From: Archivesica marissinica
Lineage: Eukaryota; Mollusca; Bivalvia; Venerida; Vesicomyidae
DNA length: 64,000 nucleotides
Reading direction: 5' to 3'
Assembly: GCA_014843695.1 (NCBI GenBank)
Contig: CM026387.1
Coordinates: 75,218,243 to 75,282,242, forward strand
Made by a program: the position numbers and the translations under genes
Notes under the pieces: model-generated
The model's input: only the letters and a program-made list of their open reading frames with translations
Told to the model about the DNA's origin: nothing
Database searches by the model: none
Part shown: in pieces, positions 32,775 through 44,600 of the stretch
Layout of the letters: the number at the start of each line of letters is the position of its first letter
How positions within the stretch are numbered: the stretch's first letter is position 1

Positions 32775-34790
32775 TTCTAGTACAACAGGACAGGTGCTTA
32801 CATCTACATCATACTCACAACACTCAATACAGAGTATGTCTGGAAGGCGGTTGTCAGGGACAGATGTTACTTATAAAACAGGACAGGTGCTTACATCTAC
32901 ATCATACTCACAACACTCAATACAGAGTATGACTGGAAGGCGGTTGTCAGGGACAGATGTTATTTATACAACAGGACAGGTGCTTGCATCTACATCATAC
33001 AACACTCAATACAGAGTATGACTGGAAGGCGGTTGTCAGGGACAGATGTTATTTATACAACAGGACAGGTGCTTGCATCTACATCATACAACACTCAATA
33101 CAGAGTATGACTGGAAGGCGGTTGTCAGGGACAGATGTTATTTATACAACAGGACAGGTGCTTGCATCTACATCATACAACACTCAATACAGAGTATGAC
33201 TGGAAGGCGGTTGTCAGGGACAGATGTTATTTATACAACAGGACAGGTGCTTGCATCTACATCATACAACACTCGAGTATGTCTGGAAGGCGGTTGTCAG
33301 GGACAGATATTACTTATAAAACAGGACAGGTGCTTACATCTACATCATACAACACTCAATACGGAGTATGACTGGAAGACGGTTGTCAGGGACAGATGTT
33401 ACTTATAAAACAGGACAGGTGCTTACATCTACATCATACAACACTCAATACGGAGTATGACTGGAAGACGGTTGTCAGGGACAGATGTTACTTATAAAAC
33501 AGGACAGGTGCTTACATCTACATCATACTCACAACACTCAATACAGAGTATGTCTGGAAGGCGGTTGTTAGGGACAGATGTTATTTATACAACAGGACAG
33601 GTGCTTACATCTACATCATACTCACAACACTCAATACAGAGTATGACTGGAAGGCGGTTGTCGGGGACAAATGTTACTTATACAACAGGACAGGTGCTTA
33701 CTAGTGATGTGCATCGGTTTCAAAATCCATAATCGATTAATCGGACGGGTAAACCGATTAGATAATCGGGCAATTGATATAGTTATAAATCAAAATCATT
33801 CCATCTAATTTGTGAGTTTAACAATCTATTTAGTACTAATAAAATACTTACAAGTTACTAGTTTCGACAAATTAGTTACTCAGTTACATCTGAGTACTAG
33901 ACTTTAAGTTACTGGACTGCCACCTGATATAGAATTAGTTTTTAAGTTAATAGAGGACAGAACACTTAGTGACATACTAGTGAAAAGTCTAGTACTAGAT
34001 ACAGTTAGAATTGTTGTTGCAAACGTGCAATGCTAATAAAATACAGCCAATAGTAAATCGTAGTTTTATTTGAGGTATAAACAAACATAAAAGTAAGAGA
34101 CAAAAATAAAGACATAAAACCATCCGTTCAACATATGATGTGTCGATTAAAACTATTATATGATACTGAACTAGAGGCAGCTTCAATACAGAACAAATTA
34201 TTTGAATTTGACGAAATATGGAAGCAATATGCTAAAAAGTTTTAATTTAAAATTATATTGAAAATAATTGTCATCAATCACTTGGTAGAATGTAGGCTGC
34301 AGACCACTTTTCTCTTCTTTTTTTTTCTAAATGTAACTGAACATTTTTTCACCACTATAAGGCCAACATGATAATGACTTGATATATTTATATACACTAT
34401 TATTCATGCCGTTTGTTTATTCTACTCGTTAAAAAATGTACATTATTGTAAGGTGCTTGTGGGATGCCCTCGACCAACAGGTCACCTATGACGAGGAAAA
34501 TAAACATGGTTCAAAAAAATAATAATAAAGACTCGTTGATTATAATCGATTACACATTTTCACAATCGATTATCGCCGATGTCCTGCCGGCGAACGATTG
34601 TCGGCGACTTAGCGATAATCGGTTTATCACTAGTGCTTACATCTACATCATACAACACTCAATACCGAGTAGGACTGGAAGGCGGTTGTCAGGGACAGAT
34701 GTTACTTATAAAACAGGACAGGTGCTTACATCTACATACAACACTCAATACCGAGTATGTCTGGAAGGCGGTTGTCAGGGACAGATGTTA
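32775..34790 (+). repeat. 89-bp minisatellite split by a hAT element
   Basis: About eleven units of 89-93 bp (acaggacaggtgcttaca then tctacatcatac...ggcggttgtcagggacagatgtt) at 32775-33701 and two more at 34633-34790. The hAT element at 33702-34632 lies inside one unit. Confidence 0.93.
33702..34632. mobile_element. Non-autonomous hAT transposon with perfect 8-bp target duplication
   Basis: Element ends are TAGTGATGTGCATCGG and (reverse complement of the right end) TAGTGATAAACCGATT. It is flanked by GTGCTTAC at 33694-33701 and 34633-34640; the same 8 bp occurs once in uninterrupted array units. Eight-bp duplications and TAGTGATG-type ends are typical of hAT. Both ends are rich in aatcgatt/cggttt motifs. 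Internal ORFs do not exceed about 118 codons and do not resemble a transposase. Confidence 0.88.
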
Positions 34791-34959
34791 AAAATGTCCT
34801 TAATTGAGACAGATTGTTAAAAAGAACTACATACTAAGGTTAAAAACAGTCATTAGCTTATCTGAGTAATTTGCGCTTATTTAACATATTTGGACCAAAC
34901 TTGTAGAAAGGTGTGGCGATGAAGTCTACCTATGCATTTCACGTAGATAACTACCGGTA

Positions 34960-36118
34960 TTCATGGATATTTGATCCTTTGTTGTTTTCAATCAATAACT
35001 CTTCATGGATATTTGATCCTTTGTTTTCAATCAATAACTCTTCATGGATATTTGATCTTTTGTTTTCAATCAATAACTCTTCATGGATATTTGATCCTTT
35101 GTTTTCATTTGATAACTCTTCATGGATATTTGATCCTTTGTTGTTTTCAATCGATAACTCTTCATGGATATTTGATCCTTTGTTTTCATTTGATAACTCT
35201 TCATGGATATTTGATCCTTTGTTTTCAATCAATAACTCTTCATGGATATTTGATCCTTTGTTTTCAATCGATAACTCTTCATGGATATTTGATCCTTTGT
35301 TTTCAATCAATAACTCTTCATGGATATTTGATCCTTTGTTTTCATTTGATAACTCTTCATGGATATTTGATCCTTTGTTGTTTTCAATCGATAACTCTTC
35401 ATGGATATTTGATCCTTTGTTTTCAATCAATAACTCTTCATGGATATTTGATCCTTTGTTTTCATTTGATAACTCTTCATGGATATTTGATCCTTTGTTG
35501 TTTTCATTCGATAACTCTTCATGGATATTTGATCCTTTGTTTTCATTTGATAACTCTTCATGGATATTTGATCCTTTGTTGTTTTCCTTCGATAGCTCTT
35601 CATGGATATTTGATCCGTTGTTGTTTTCATTTGATAACTCTTCATGGATATTTGATCCGTTGTTGTTTTCATTCGATAACTCTTCATGGATATTTGATCC
35701 TTTGTTGTTTTCAATCGATAACTCTTCATGGATATTTGATCCTTTGTTGTTTTCAATCGATAACTCTTCATGGATATTTGATCCTTTGTTGTTTTCAATC
35801 GATAACTCTTCATGGATATTTGATCCATTGTTGTTTTCATTCGATAACTCTTCATGGATATTTGATCCATTGTTGTTTTCATTCGATAACTCTTCATGAA
35901 TATTTGATCCTTTGTTGTTTTCAATCGATAACTCTTCATGGATATTTGATCCTTTGTTTTCATTCGATAACTCTTCATGGATATTTGATCCATTGTTGTT
36001 TTCATTCGATAACTCTTCATGAATATTTGATCCGTTGTTGTTTTCATTTGATAACTCTTCATGGATATTTGATCCTTTGTTTTTATTCGATAACTCTTCA
36101 TGGATATTTGACCGTTGT
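34960..36118 (+). repeat. 39/42-bp minisatellite, intergenic
   Basis: About 29 copies of a unit of 39 bp, or 42 bp with an extra gtt (ctcttcatggatatttga then tcctttgttttcaatcgataa). Triplet-compatible unit lengths leave long ORFs (328 and 389 codons) that are artefacts of the period. Confidence 0.95.
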
Positions 36119-36224
36119 TGTTTCCATTATGCTTATATAGGGACAGGTGTTCATGAGGTAACTACTCAGAGAAGCATCTCTATGAACTCCTAGTTATGCA
36201 TATAAATGACATTCCGCTTAGTTG

Positions 36225-36450
36225 ACCCCTGTCTGATCCTAATAAAATTAACAGTTTTTCAGGTGGGACTTTAAACCGAGGTCTTGTGTCGGTGCTGTAT
36301 GCCGTGCACGTAACAGAACCAGAGCAGACTCTGGAATGGATCTCTGTCTGTATCATTGCACTATCCTCTAAAAATCTAAAATGACTAATCTCTTCAAGAG
36401 GTGTCGCTCATATGGGCAACCGGTCGACGATTAATAAACGTAAAACACAC
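36225..36450 (+). mobile_element. SINE family B, head truncated
   Basis: Begins in the body (ctgatcctaataaaatta), continues ggactttaaaccgagg, gtgcacgtaacagaacc, gctcatatgggcaaccgg, and ends cgattaataaacgtaaaa. The tRNA-like head is missing. Confidence 0.8.
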
Positions 36451-37500
36451 ACATCACACATATATGGTTTCGTGCCAGATTTGTTCCCCCTTAATTCCAT
36501 AAACAATGTTATTGTAGTGGCACCACTACATATCAAATAATGTAAGAAATTTAGATTACTACCATTGTTTGAATGTTTATATCTAATACGTTTAATTTAT
36601 CCTAGTTGTACAAAGGGATCATACCGGTAAATATGTCATATTGAACAAGCAATTTCAGAAATGTTGTTTAATAATTCTGACAAGCAATGGTCAACATCTG
36701 ATCACAACACCTCATCACAAGCCTGTGCCTATGCTAAGCTAATAACAATAAACATTAATAAAATCAAAACAAAATATTTTCCAGAAAATTATCAAAACTT
36801 CACTTCAACAGTTAAAATGTTAAGTACTCACTCACAGTCAAATATAATGAGATAAATCTCTACCAACTATCCACTATAGCACTCTATCAACTATATCAAC
36901 TCTATTATTCTCGGTTATTTGATAAATGTCTGTGTGTTCTAATATAGAGGTGATCCCTCAATGTTTGTTATGTATTTTGTTCACAGCAGTTTTCTTTAAA
37001 TGTAATTTTCGTCCACGGGAAATTTGCATATCTGGGTATGCCATTGGTAGCAAGTTTCCTCCACTTAAAGTGGCATTACATCGGTGAAAACGTAAATTTC
37101 TACAAAATGAATTTTCCTAATATATGGTATTATTTCCCCCCAAATATTTGCCTCAAATACTGAATATTTCAACTAATAAACAAACAAACGTCGTATACGC
37201 GGTTTGTTGACATAACAAAATAATGTAATAGGGTCGACATTCATGCATAATACAACTCGTGTATCCTGAATAACACGATTTATGGTACAGGATTACCATT
37301 ATATCTCACATTTGTGCCTGTGCATATTTATTTCTTGACTAATTTTAGTTAAATTATCTCTAAAAGACATTATCTTGGGTTTAGTATTGACTCCGATGAC
37401 AAACAAATGTCATTTCAGGAGCGTGGATGACCGTTATATGAAATCATACTTCCAATTTTGAAAGTTTGTAGACCACAAACACTGTTTATTGATTCAATGT
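36451..37500. other. Intergenic, no feature recognised
   Basis: AT-rich; short ORFs only. May include upstream parts of the element proposed at 37580-38638. Confidence 0.4.
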
Positions 37501-37579
37501 AGGTGTTAGTGTATTTGGAAGAATTTGTAATAGCAATGCATTTATACGTGAAAAAATGCATTTTATTTGCTTTAGGCCA

Positions 37580-38638
37580 TGCTTCAGAACCAGCACCAGA
37601 TACAGAGGCGGTACAACGATACGTTATTCCACACCGTAGACGTGACTCTCACATAACAACCAGTGCAACAGACGACGATTCCGGTGATGACACGGGTGTA
37701 CAGGTACCTAGGAGATCACGTAGAGAAATCAAAATTCCTAGACGGCAACAGTCTGAAAACTGGAGATTATAAGTGCAACATAGTTATAGCACAGACGTAT
37801 GAGCTTACATTGTATATATATGTTTTTACACATTTATTAGGTATCACTAATGTAATGTAACATTAGTGTTATATTCGGGTAATTCACGCATACGTCAAAT
37901 ACGTCTATTAGCCATGAGTGTTGTCGTCACATATTGTGTTGTCAGTTAGTGACATGTGTAAGTAAATAGAGCAGTTATTGACACACATATTCATTTGTCA
38001 CTTTTGGACGAATGCTCATCCATATGTATGTGTTGTCATATTAATATTATTTTGTATACATTTCAGGTATATGGAACTTCCTGTCTACATGTATTTATAA
38101 AAACTTGAAATGATATTGTGTTGGCATACTTCTAATTTCAGGTATACTTATGTAATTTCGTGTTACATGTAAATACTTGAAGAAATGTTTACATGTATTA
38201 ATACTTAATAATTTCGTTTTCAGGTATTGAAATATTTGAAAATGTCGAGACGACATTTTTCCAACTGGGGGGAATATGTCATAGGGTGCAATTGTTGTTA
38301 ATAAATACAAACTCTTTGAACACATATATTCGCTTGTCATTTTTTGCCCCTATTTGAAGCAGTGAGTTGAAAACGTTGTAACACCTTCAGTTAGTTTGTA
38401 ACGTAGCATATGTAGTACAGTGTAGTATAGTTTTAGTTATTTCCCTTGGACCAATAGTTATAATAAGTGACACGTACATTTGACCTGACACGTGACAATA
38501 TTTAAGCACGTGCTCTTTACTAACCAATCACTGCATATATATGAGACATCCGCCATTTTCACAAAACATAAACAAGACGCCATTAATTATGTGCTACAAA
38601 TAAACCATATTATGTAGGAATATATATATATACCTTCA
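37580..38638 (+). mobile_element. Possible 3' end of an LTR retrotransposon
   Basis: A frame ending at 37772 carries DDDSGDDTG and VPRRSRREIKIPRRQ, like the basic tail after the integrase of Gypsy-type polyproteins. At 38265-38276 a purine tract CTGGGGGGAATA precedes TGTCATAGGG, the layout of a polypurine tract before a 3' LTR. The following 360 bp hold CCAAT-like, TATA-like (catatatatgag) and aataaa sequences and could end in CA at about 38638. No 5' LTR is in view, so this is inference. Confidence 0.4.
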
Positions 38639-39109
38639 GATAGAGATATCGAGAGATAGAGATATCGAGATAGAGATAGAGAGGGATAGATAGAGACGGA
38701 GAGAGAAACGATGGCTATATTGCGAGGAATAAAGTGCAGTAGACATTAATAAAAGAGTTTATTTTTTTTTTAAATAAATTCTTGTTTATCAACCTATTGC
38801 TAATAACATGCTGAATCATAAAATTCAGTAAAATATATTATCCCTGAAAAATATATTGACAATTTGGCAAACATTCAACATTTTAACTATAAGTACCAGT
38901 AACTGTAATAATTATGGAAATGGTTGCTAAGAAATTTTAACTTAAACAATATTTCAAAATGTTTGCTGCCATACAGTAATATAAAGTCAACCTATGGCAT
39001 AAATGTTAATAGTAGGAAACAGGCTTTCATAGAAAGCTGATATAAATTCATCTCTAACTATGAAACTTTAGAGTGAAACTTTATAGTAGCAGTGAAGCTT
39101 TATAGTGAA
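38639..39109. other. Intergenic: simple repeat and short actttatagtg repeats
   Basis: 38639-38705 is a gatagagata-rich simple repeat. 39060-39121 has several copies of gtgaaactttatagt. Otherwise AT-rich without features. Confidence 0.5.
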
Positions 39110-39121
39110 ACTTTATAGTGG

Positions 39122-39390
39122 TTATGCTATGTTATATTTCGGGTTTTACGCCTGCATCAGCACCATTTTGGGCTATATCGACGACGGGCAGTTTACCTAA
39201 CAACACCTTTCCTGGGCAGGCTCCAGCGGTTAACCAGTACTTGGGTGCACCAACCTCAGTAAGAAACTGCCAACTTTTTCATATAAATGAGACACGGTCT
39301 GAGCAGGGCTCGAACCCGTGACCATCAGTGATGATTGGTTACTCTGGTATACAAGTCAGCGACCTTAACCACTCGACCACGGAGGCGGAC
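39122..39390 (-). mobile_element. tRNA-derived SINE (family D) with 12-bp target duplication
   Basis: Minus-oriented: head cgcctccgtggtcgagtgg, B box acgggttcgagccc, body agtttcttactgagg and taaccgctggagcc, tail gggcagtttacctaac. Flanked by ACTTTATAGTGG at 39110-39121 and 39391-39402. Relatives: 55973-56240 (plus) and 61130-61265 (minus). Confidence 0.85.
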
Positions 39391-39647
39391 ACTTTATAGT
39401 GGTGAAACTTTATAGTGGTGAAGCTTTATAGTAGCAGTGAATTCATTCATGAATTGATAAAAAGCATTAAAATTACAACTTTCCATTATTAATTGTATAT
39501 TTAAAGCTTTACATGTAAATTCATGTCAGATAGATCGGTGGATAGATCGAAAGCACATTGCAATTTAAGATAAATTTCATAAATTAACATTAAGAAATAT
39601 ATACAGGTCATGCATACATTATTAATTGTAACAGAACAATTTACAGT

Positions 39648-39829
39648 CAAACCTATCTTAAGCAGCCAGCCAAGGAATCACAGAAATGGGCTGCTTAGCA
39701 CAGGTGGCTGCTTAATAGAGGGCAAATGTATAACAAATCAACATAATGGTAATCTGGAAACTGGCTGCATAATACAGGTTGGCTGCTTAATAGAGGTGAC
39801 CACGATGACAGGCTTGATTATACATAATA
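39648..39829 (+). mobile_element. MITE (pogo-like ends, diverged)
   Basis: Left end TACAGTCAAACCTATCTT and right end (reverse complement) TATAATCAAGCCTGTCAT are imperfect inverted repeats. Inside are several copies of ggctgcttaatagagg. Same family as 11113-11650 and 27055-27178. Confidence 0.65.
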
Positions 39830-39889
39830 TATTTTGATAAGTTGCATATATGTGACAATAGAATACAGATGATAGGAACTCCTTCATGC

Positions 39890-40735
39890 TCCGCTGTCGT
39901 ACCTGTGTATGGTCACAGGGTGGGGGTCGTACCTGTGTATGAGCACATGGGTGGTGGTCGTACCTGTGTATGGTTACAGGGTGGGGGTCGTACCTGTGTA
40001 TGGCTACAGGGGTGGGGGTCGTACCTGTGTATGGTCACAGGGTGGGGGTCGTACCTGTGTATGGCTACAGGGGTGGGGGTCGTACCTGTGTATGGTTACA
40101 GGGGTGGGTCGTACCTGTGTATGGTCACAGGGGTGGGGGTCGTACCTGTGTATGGTTACAGGGTGGGTCGTACCTGTGTATGGTCACAGGGGTGGGGTTG
40201 TAACTGTGTATGGCTACAGGAGTGGGGGTCGTACCTGTGTATGGTTACAGGGTGGGGTCGTACCTGTGTATGGTTCCAGGGGTGGGGGTCGTACCTGTGT
40301 ATGGTCACAGGGTGGGGGTCGTACCTGTGTATGGCTACAGGGGTGGGGGTCGTACCTGTGTATGGTCACAGGGTGGGGTCGTACCTGGGTATGGCTATAG
40401 GGGTGGGGGTCGTACCTGTGTATGGTTACAGGGGTGGGTCGTACCTGTGTATGGTTCCAGGGAAGGGGGTCGTAGCTGTGTATGGCTACATGGGGGGGTC
40501 GTACCTGTGTATGGCTACAGGGGTGGGGGTCGTACCTGTGTATGGTTACAGGGGTGGGGGTCGTACCTGTATGGTTCCAGGGGTGGGGGTCGTAGCTGTG
40601 TATGGCTACAGGGGTGGGGGTCGTACCTGTGTATGGTTACAGGGGTGGGGGTCGTACCTGTATGGTTCCAGGGGTGGGGGTTGTACCTGTGTATGGTTCC
40701 AGGGGTTGTACCTGTGTATGGTTCCAGGGATGTGC
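39890..40735 (+). repeat. 32-33 bp GC-rich minisatellite
   Basis: About 26 copies of a unit like gggtgggggtcgtacctg then tgtatggttacag. It stands out for G-rich strand asymmetry in an AT-rich region. Spurious ORFs up to 299 codons. Confidence 0.94.
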
Positions 40736-40849
40736 GGATAGTAAGAGCTTTTCTATACGATTCCAACAGTCATTATTATTCCATCCCATATTTTTGTAGC
40801 CATTTGTGAGTTCAATATGTTCAGTCCTGTACCATTTTCTTATAAAATA

Positions 40850-41200
40850 ATGTATGGGGCATCTCTGATATATGATAATTTACCGTTAGAATGGGGCATC
40901 TCTGATATATGATAATTTACCGTTAGAATGGGGCATCTCTGATATATGATAATTTACCGTTAGAATGGGGCATCTCTGATATATGATAATTTACCGTTAG
41001 AATGGGGCATCTCTGATATATGATAACTTACCGTTAGAATGGGGCATCTCTGATATATGATAATTAACTGTTAGAATGGAGCATCTCTGATATATGATAA
41101 TTTACCGTTAGAATGGGGCATCTCTGATATATGATAATAAACTGTTAGAATGGGGCATCTCTGATATATGAACATTTACCGTTAGAATGAGGCCTCACTG
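40850..41200 (+). repeat. 37-bp minisatellite downstream of TOLLIP
   Basis: About ten copies of a 37-bp unit (aatggggcatctctgata then tatgataatttaccgttag), decaying toward the TOLLIP stop codon at 41403. Confidence 0.93.
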
Positions 41201-41402
41201 ATCTATGACAATTTACCGATTGCATGCAAACATCACTGATTTATGACAATTTTTCGATTGAATGGGACACTCTCGATTTAACGATAATATATCCTATTGA
41301 ATGGGCACTTCAGCTTTACTACAATTTTTCCAAACCGTACCCTACCACCTCAATCAACATTGACAAGCACACAATCACAGAGAGTCCACCACCGTGATTT
41401 CA

Positions 41403-41545
41403 TCAGTCTGCACTCATTTGCAACAAGGAATTGATTGTCAAGTCTTTATTGCCCCCGTTTGCATGGAACACTGATCTAATGATGTCATCATCCATATTGG
41501 GAAACATATCTTTCACTTGTTTGAAATCTTCCTCTGTGAAGCCTG

Positions 41546-41612
<67 letters not shown>

Positions 41613-41635
41613 TTGCATGTGCTGGGGTGGATACA
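41403..41635 (-). CDS. TOLLIP: TOLLIP exon 7, polyglutamine and CUE domain
   Basis: Acceptor cgttacag; completes ATG split with exon 6. Residues 228-304: YPPQHM, 23 Gln (41547-41615, mostly CAG), then the CUE domain with the ubiquitin-binding MFP motif and the C-terminal dileucine SLLQM. TGA at 41403-41405. Confidence 0.97.
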
Positions 41636-44600
41636 CTGTAACGATTCAGATATATAACATATAGCAACTGATCGCCACAGTGACAACCATTATATAGACA
41701 TATACAAGATGACGAGGAGAACAGTGTGTTATATAGAGCTTAGGGTGAAACTCTTATTCTCTTCTTTAGTTGGGTTTAACCCTTTCCCCCCGTAGAGATG
41801 TTTTATTTCATACATTTGGCTGTGATTTACCAATCATACGCAATGGATAATCTGTGAACTTGCCTACTCCACCTTCATGGAGGTTATTAGGAATTATTAT
41901 GGGTTGTATACACTACGTTGTTCCGATCTTTATTATAGCTTGTTTGACTACTAGTGTCGATCTATGTCAATAGGCATTGGCGTCGAGAGGCGCTACTAAG
42001 GGAGAAAGGGTTAACGGGTGAGCAATTCTCAGCTACAACAGAATATATATAGTACTGTCCATACTTGCATATAAGACGAGTTTTCCCCCCACCAGATTAT
42101 GGCAAGTGCAAAAGATATTTAAAAAAAGAAACAATAAAATTTGTTTTAAATGTGTTTGTTAAAATGTATCCATAATTACGTTTAGAAAAGAAAGCACTAT
42201 GATACTCAATATATATATATATATATAACTATATATATCTATTCCCACATATAGCCGCTTCCCATATATTATATATATATCTATTCCCACATATAGCCGC
42301 TTCCCATATATTATATATATATCTATTCGCACATATAGCCGCTTCCCATATATTATATATATATCTATTCCCACATATAGCCGCTTCCCATATATTATAT
42401 ATATATCTATTCCCACATATAGCCGCTTCCCATATATTATATATATATCTATTCCCACATATAGCCGCTTCCCATATATTATATATATATCTATTCCCAC
42501 ATATAGCCGCTTCCCATATATTATATATCTATTCCCACATATAGCCACTTCCCATATATTATATATATATATATCTATTCCCACATATAGCCACTTCCCA
42601 TATATTATATATATATCTATTCCCACATATAGCCACTTCCCTATATTATTATATATCTATTCCAACATATAGCCGCTTCCCATATATTATATATCTATTC
42701 CCACATATAGCCACTTCCCATATATTATATATATATCTATTCCACATATAGCCGCTTCCCATATATTATATATCTATTCCCACATATAGCCACTTCCCAT
42801 ATATTATATATCTATTCCCACATATAGCCACTTCCCATATATTATATATATATTCCCACATATAGCCGCTTCCCATATATTATATATATATCTATTCCCA
42901 CATATAGCCGCTTCCCATATATTATATATATATCTATTCCCACATATAGCCACTTCCCATATATTATATATCTATTCCCACAAATAGCCACTTCCCATAT
43001 ATTATTATATATCTATTCCCACATATAGCCACTTCCCATATATTATATATATGTCTATTCCCACATATAGCCACTTCCCATATTATATATATATATCTAT
43101 TCCCACATATAGCCGCTTCCCATATATTATATATATCTATTCCCACATATAGCTGCTTCCCATATATTATATATATATCTATTCCCACATATAGCCGCTT
43201 CCCATATATTATTATATATATATTCCCATATATAGCTACTTCCCATATATTATATATATATCTATTCCCACATATAGCAGCTTCCCATATATTATATATA
43301 TCTATTCCCACATATAGCCACTTCCCATATATTATATATATATCTATTCCCACATATAGCCACTTCCCATATATTATATATATCTATTCCCACATATAGC
43401 CACTTCCCATATATTATATATATATCTATTCCCACATATAGCTACTTCCCATATATTATATATATATCTATTCCCACATATAGCCGCTTCCCATATATAT
43501 TATATATATCTATTCCCACATATAGCTACTTCCCATATATTATATTATATATATTCCCACATATAGCCACTTCCCATATATTATATATCTATTCCCACAT
43601 ATAGCCACTTCCCATATATTATATATATATCTATTCCCACATATAGCCGCTTCCCATATATTATATATATTCCCACATATAGCCACTTCCCATATATTAT
43701 ATATATCTATTCCCACATATAGCCACTTCCCATATATTATTATATATCTATTCCCACATATAGCCACTTCCCATATATTATTATATATCTATTCCCACAT
43801 ATAGCCGCTTCCCATATATTATATATATCTATTCCCACATATAGCCGCTTCCCATATATTATATATCTATTCCCACATATGGCCACTTCCCATATATTAT
43901 ATATATATCTATTCCCACATATAGCCACTTCCCATATATTATATATATATCTATTCCCACATATGGCCACTTCCCATATATTATATATATATCTATTCCC
44001 ACATATGGCCACTTCCCATATATTATATATATTTCTATTCCCACATATAGCCGCTTCCCATATATTATATATATCTATTCCCACATATAGCCGCTTCCCA
44101 TATATTATATATCTATTCCCACATATGGCCACTTCCCATATATTATATATATATCTATTCCCACATATAGCCGCTTCCTATATATTATATATATCTATTC
44201 CCACATATAGCCGCTTCCCATATATTACATATCTATTCCCACATATAGCCACTTCCCATATATTATATATTATTCCCACATATAGCCACTTCCCATATAT
44301 TATATATATATCTACTCCCACATATAGCCACTTCCCATATATTATATATCTATTCCCACATATAGCCACTTCCCATATATTATATATATATATATTCCCA
44401 CATATAGCCGCTTCCCATATATTATATATTTATTCCCACATATGGCCACTTCCCATATATTATATATATATCTATTCCCACATATAGCCGCTTCCCATAT
44501 ATTATATATCTACTCCCACATATAGCCACTTCCCATATATTATATATATATCTATTCCCACATATAGCCACTCCCCATATATTATATATATCTATTCCCA

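Noticed and set aside
34913..36140. 328- and 389-codon ORFs, with a long ORF on the other strand
   Set aside because: The 39/42-bp unit is a multiple of three, so ORFs persist by periodicity. Low-complexity repeats in several frames at once.
39842..40809. 299-codon Gly/Val/Tyr-rich ORF
   Set aside because: Product of the 32-33 bp G-rich minisatellite, open in several frames.
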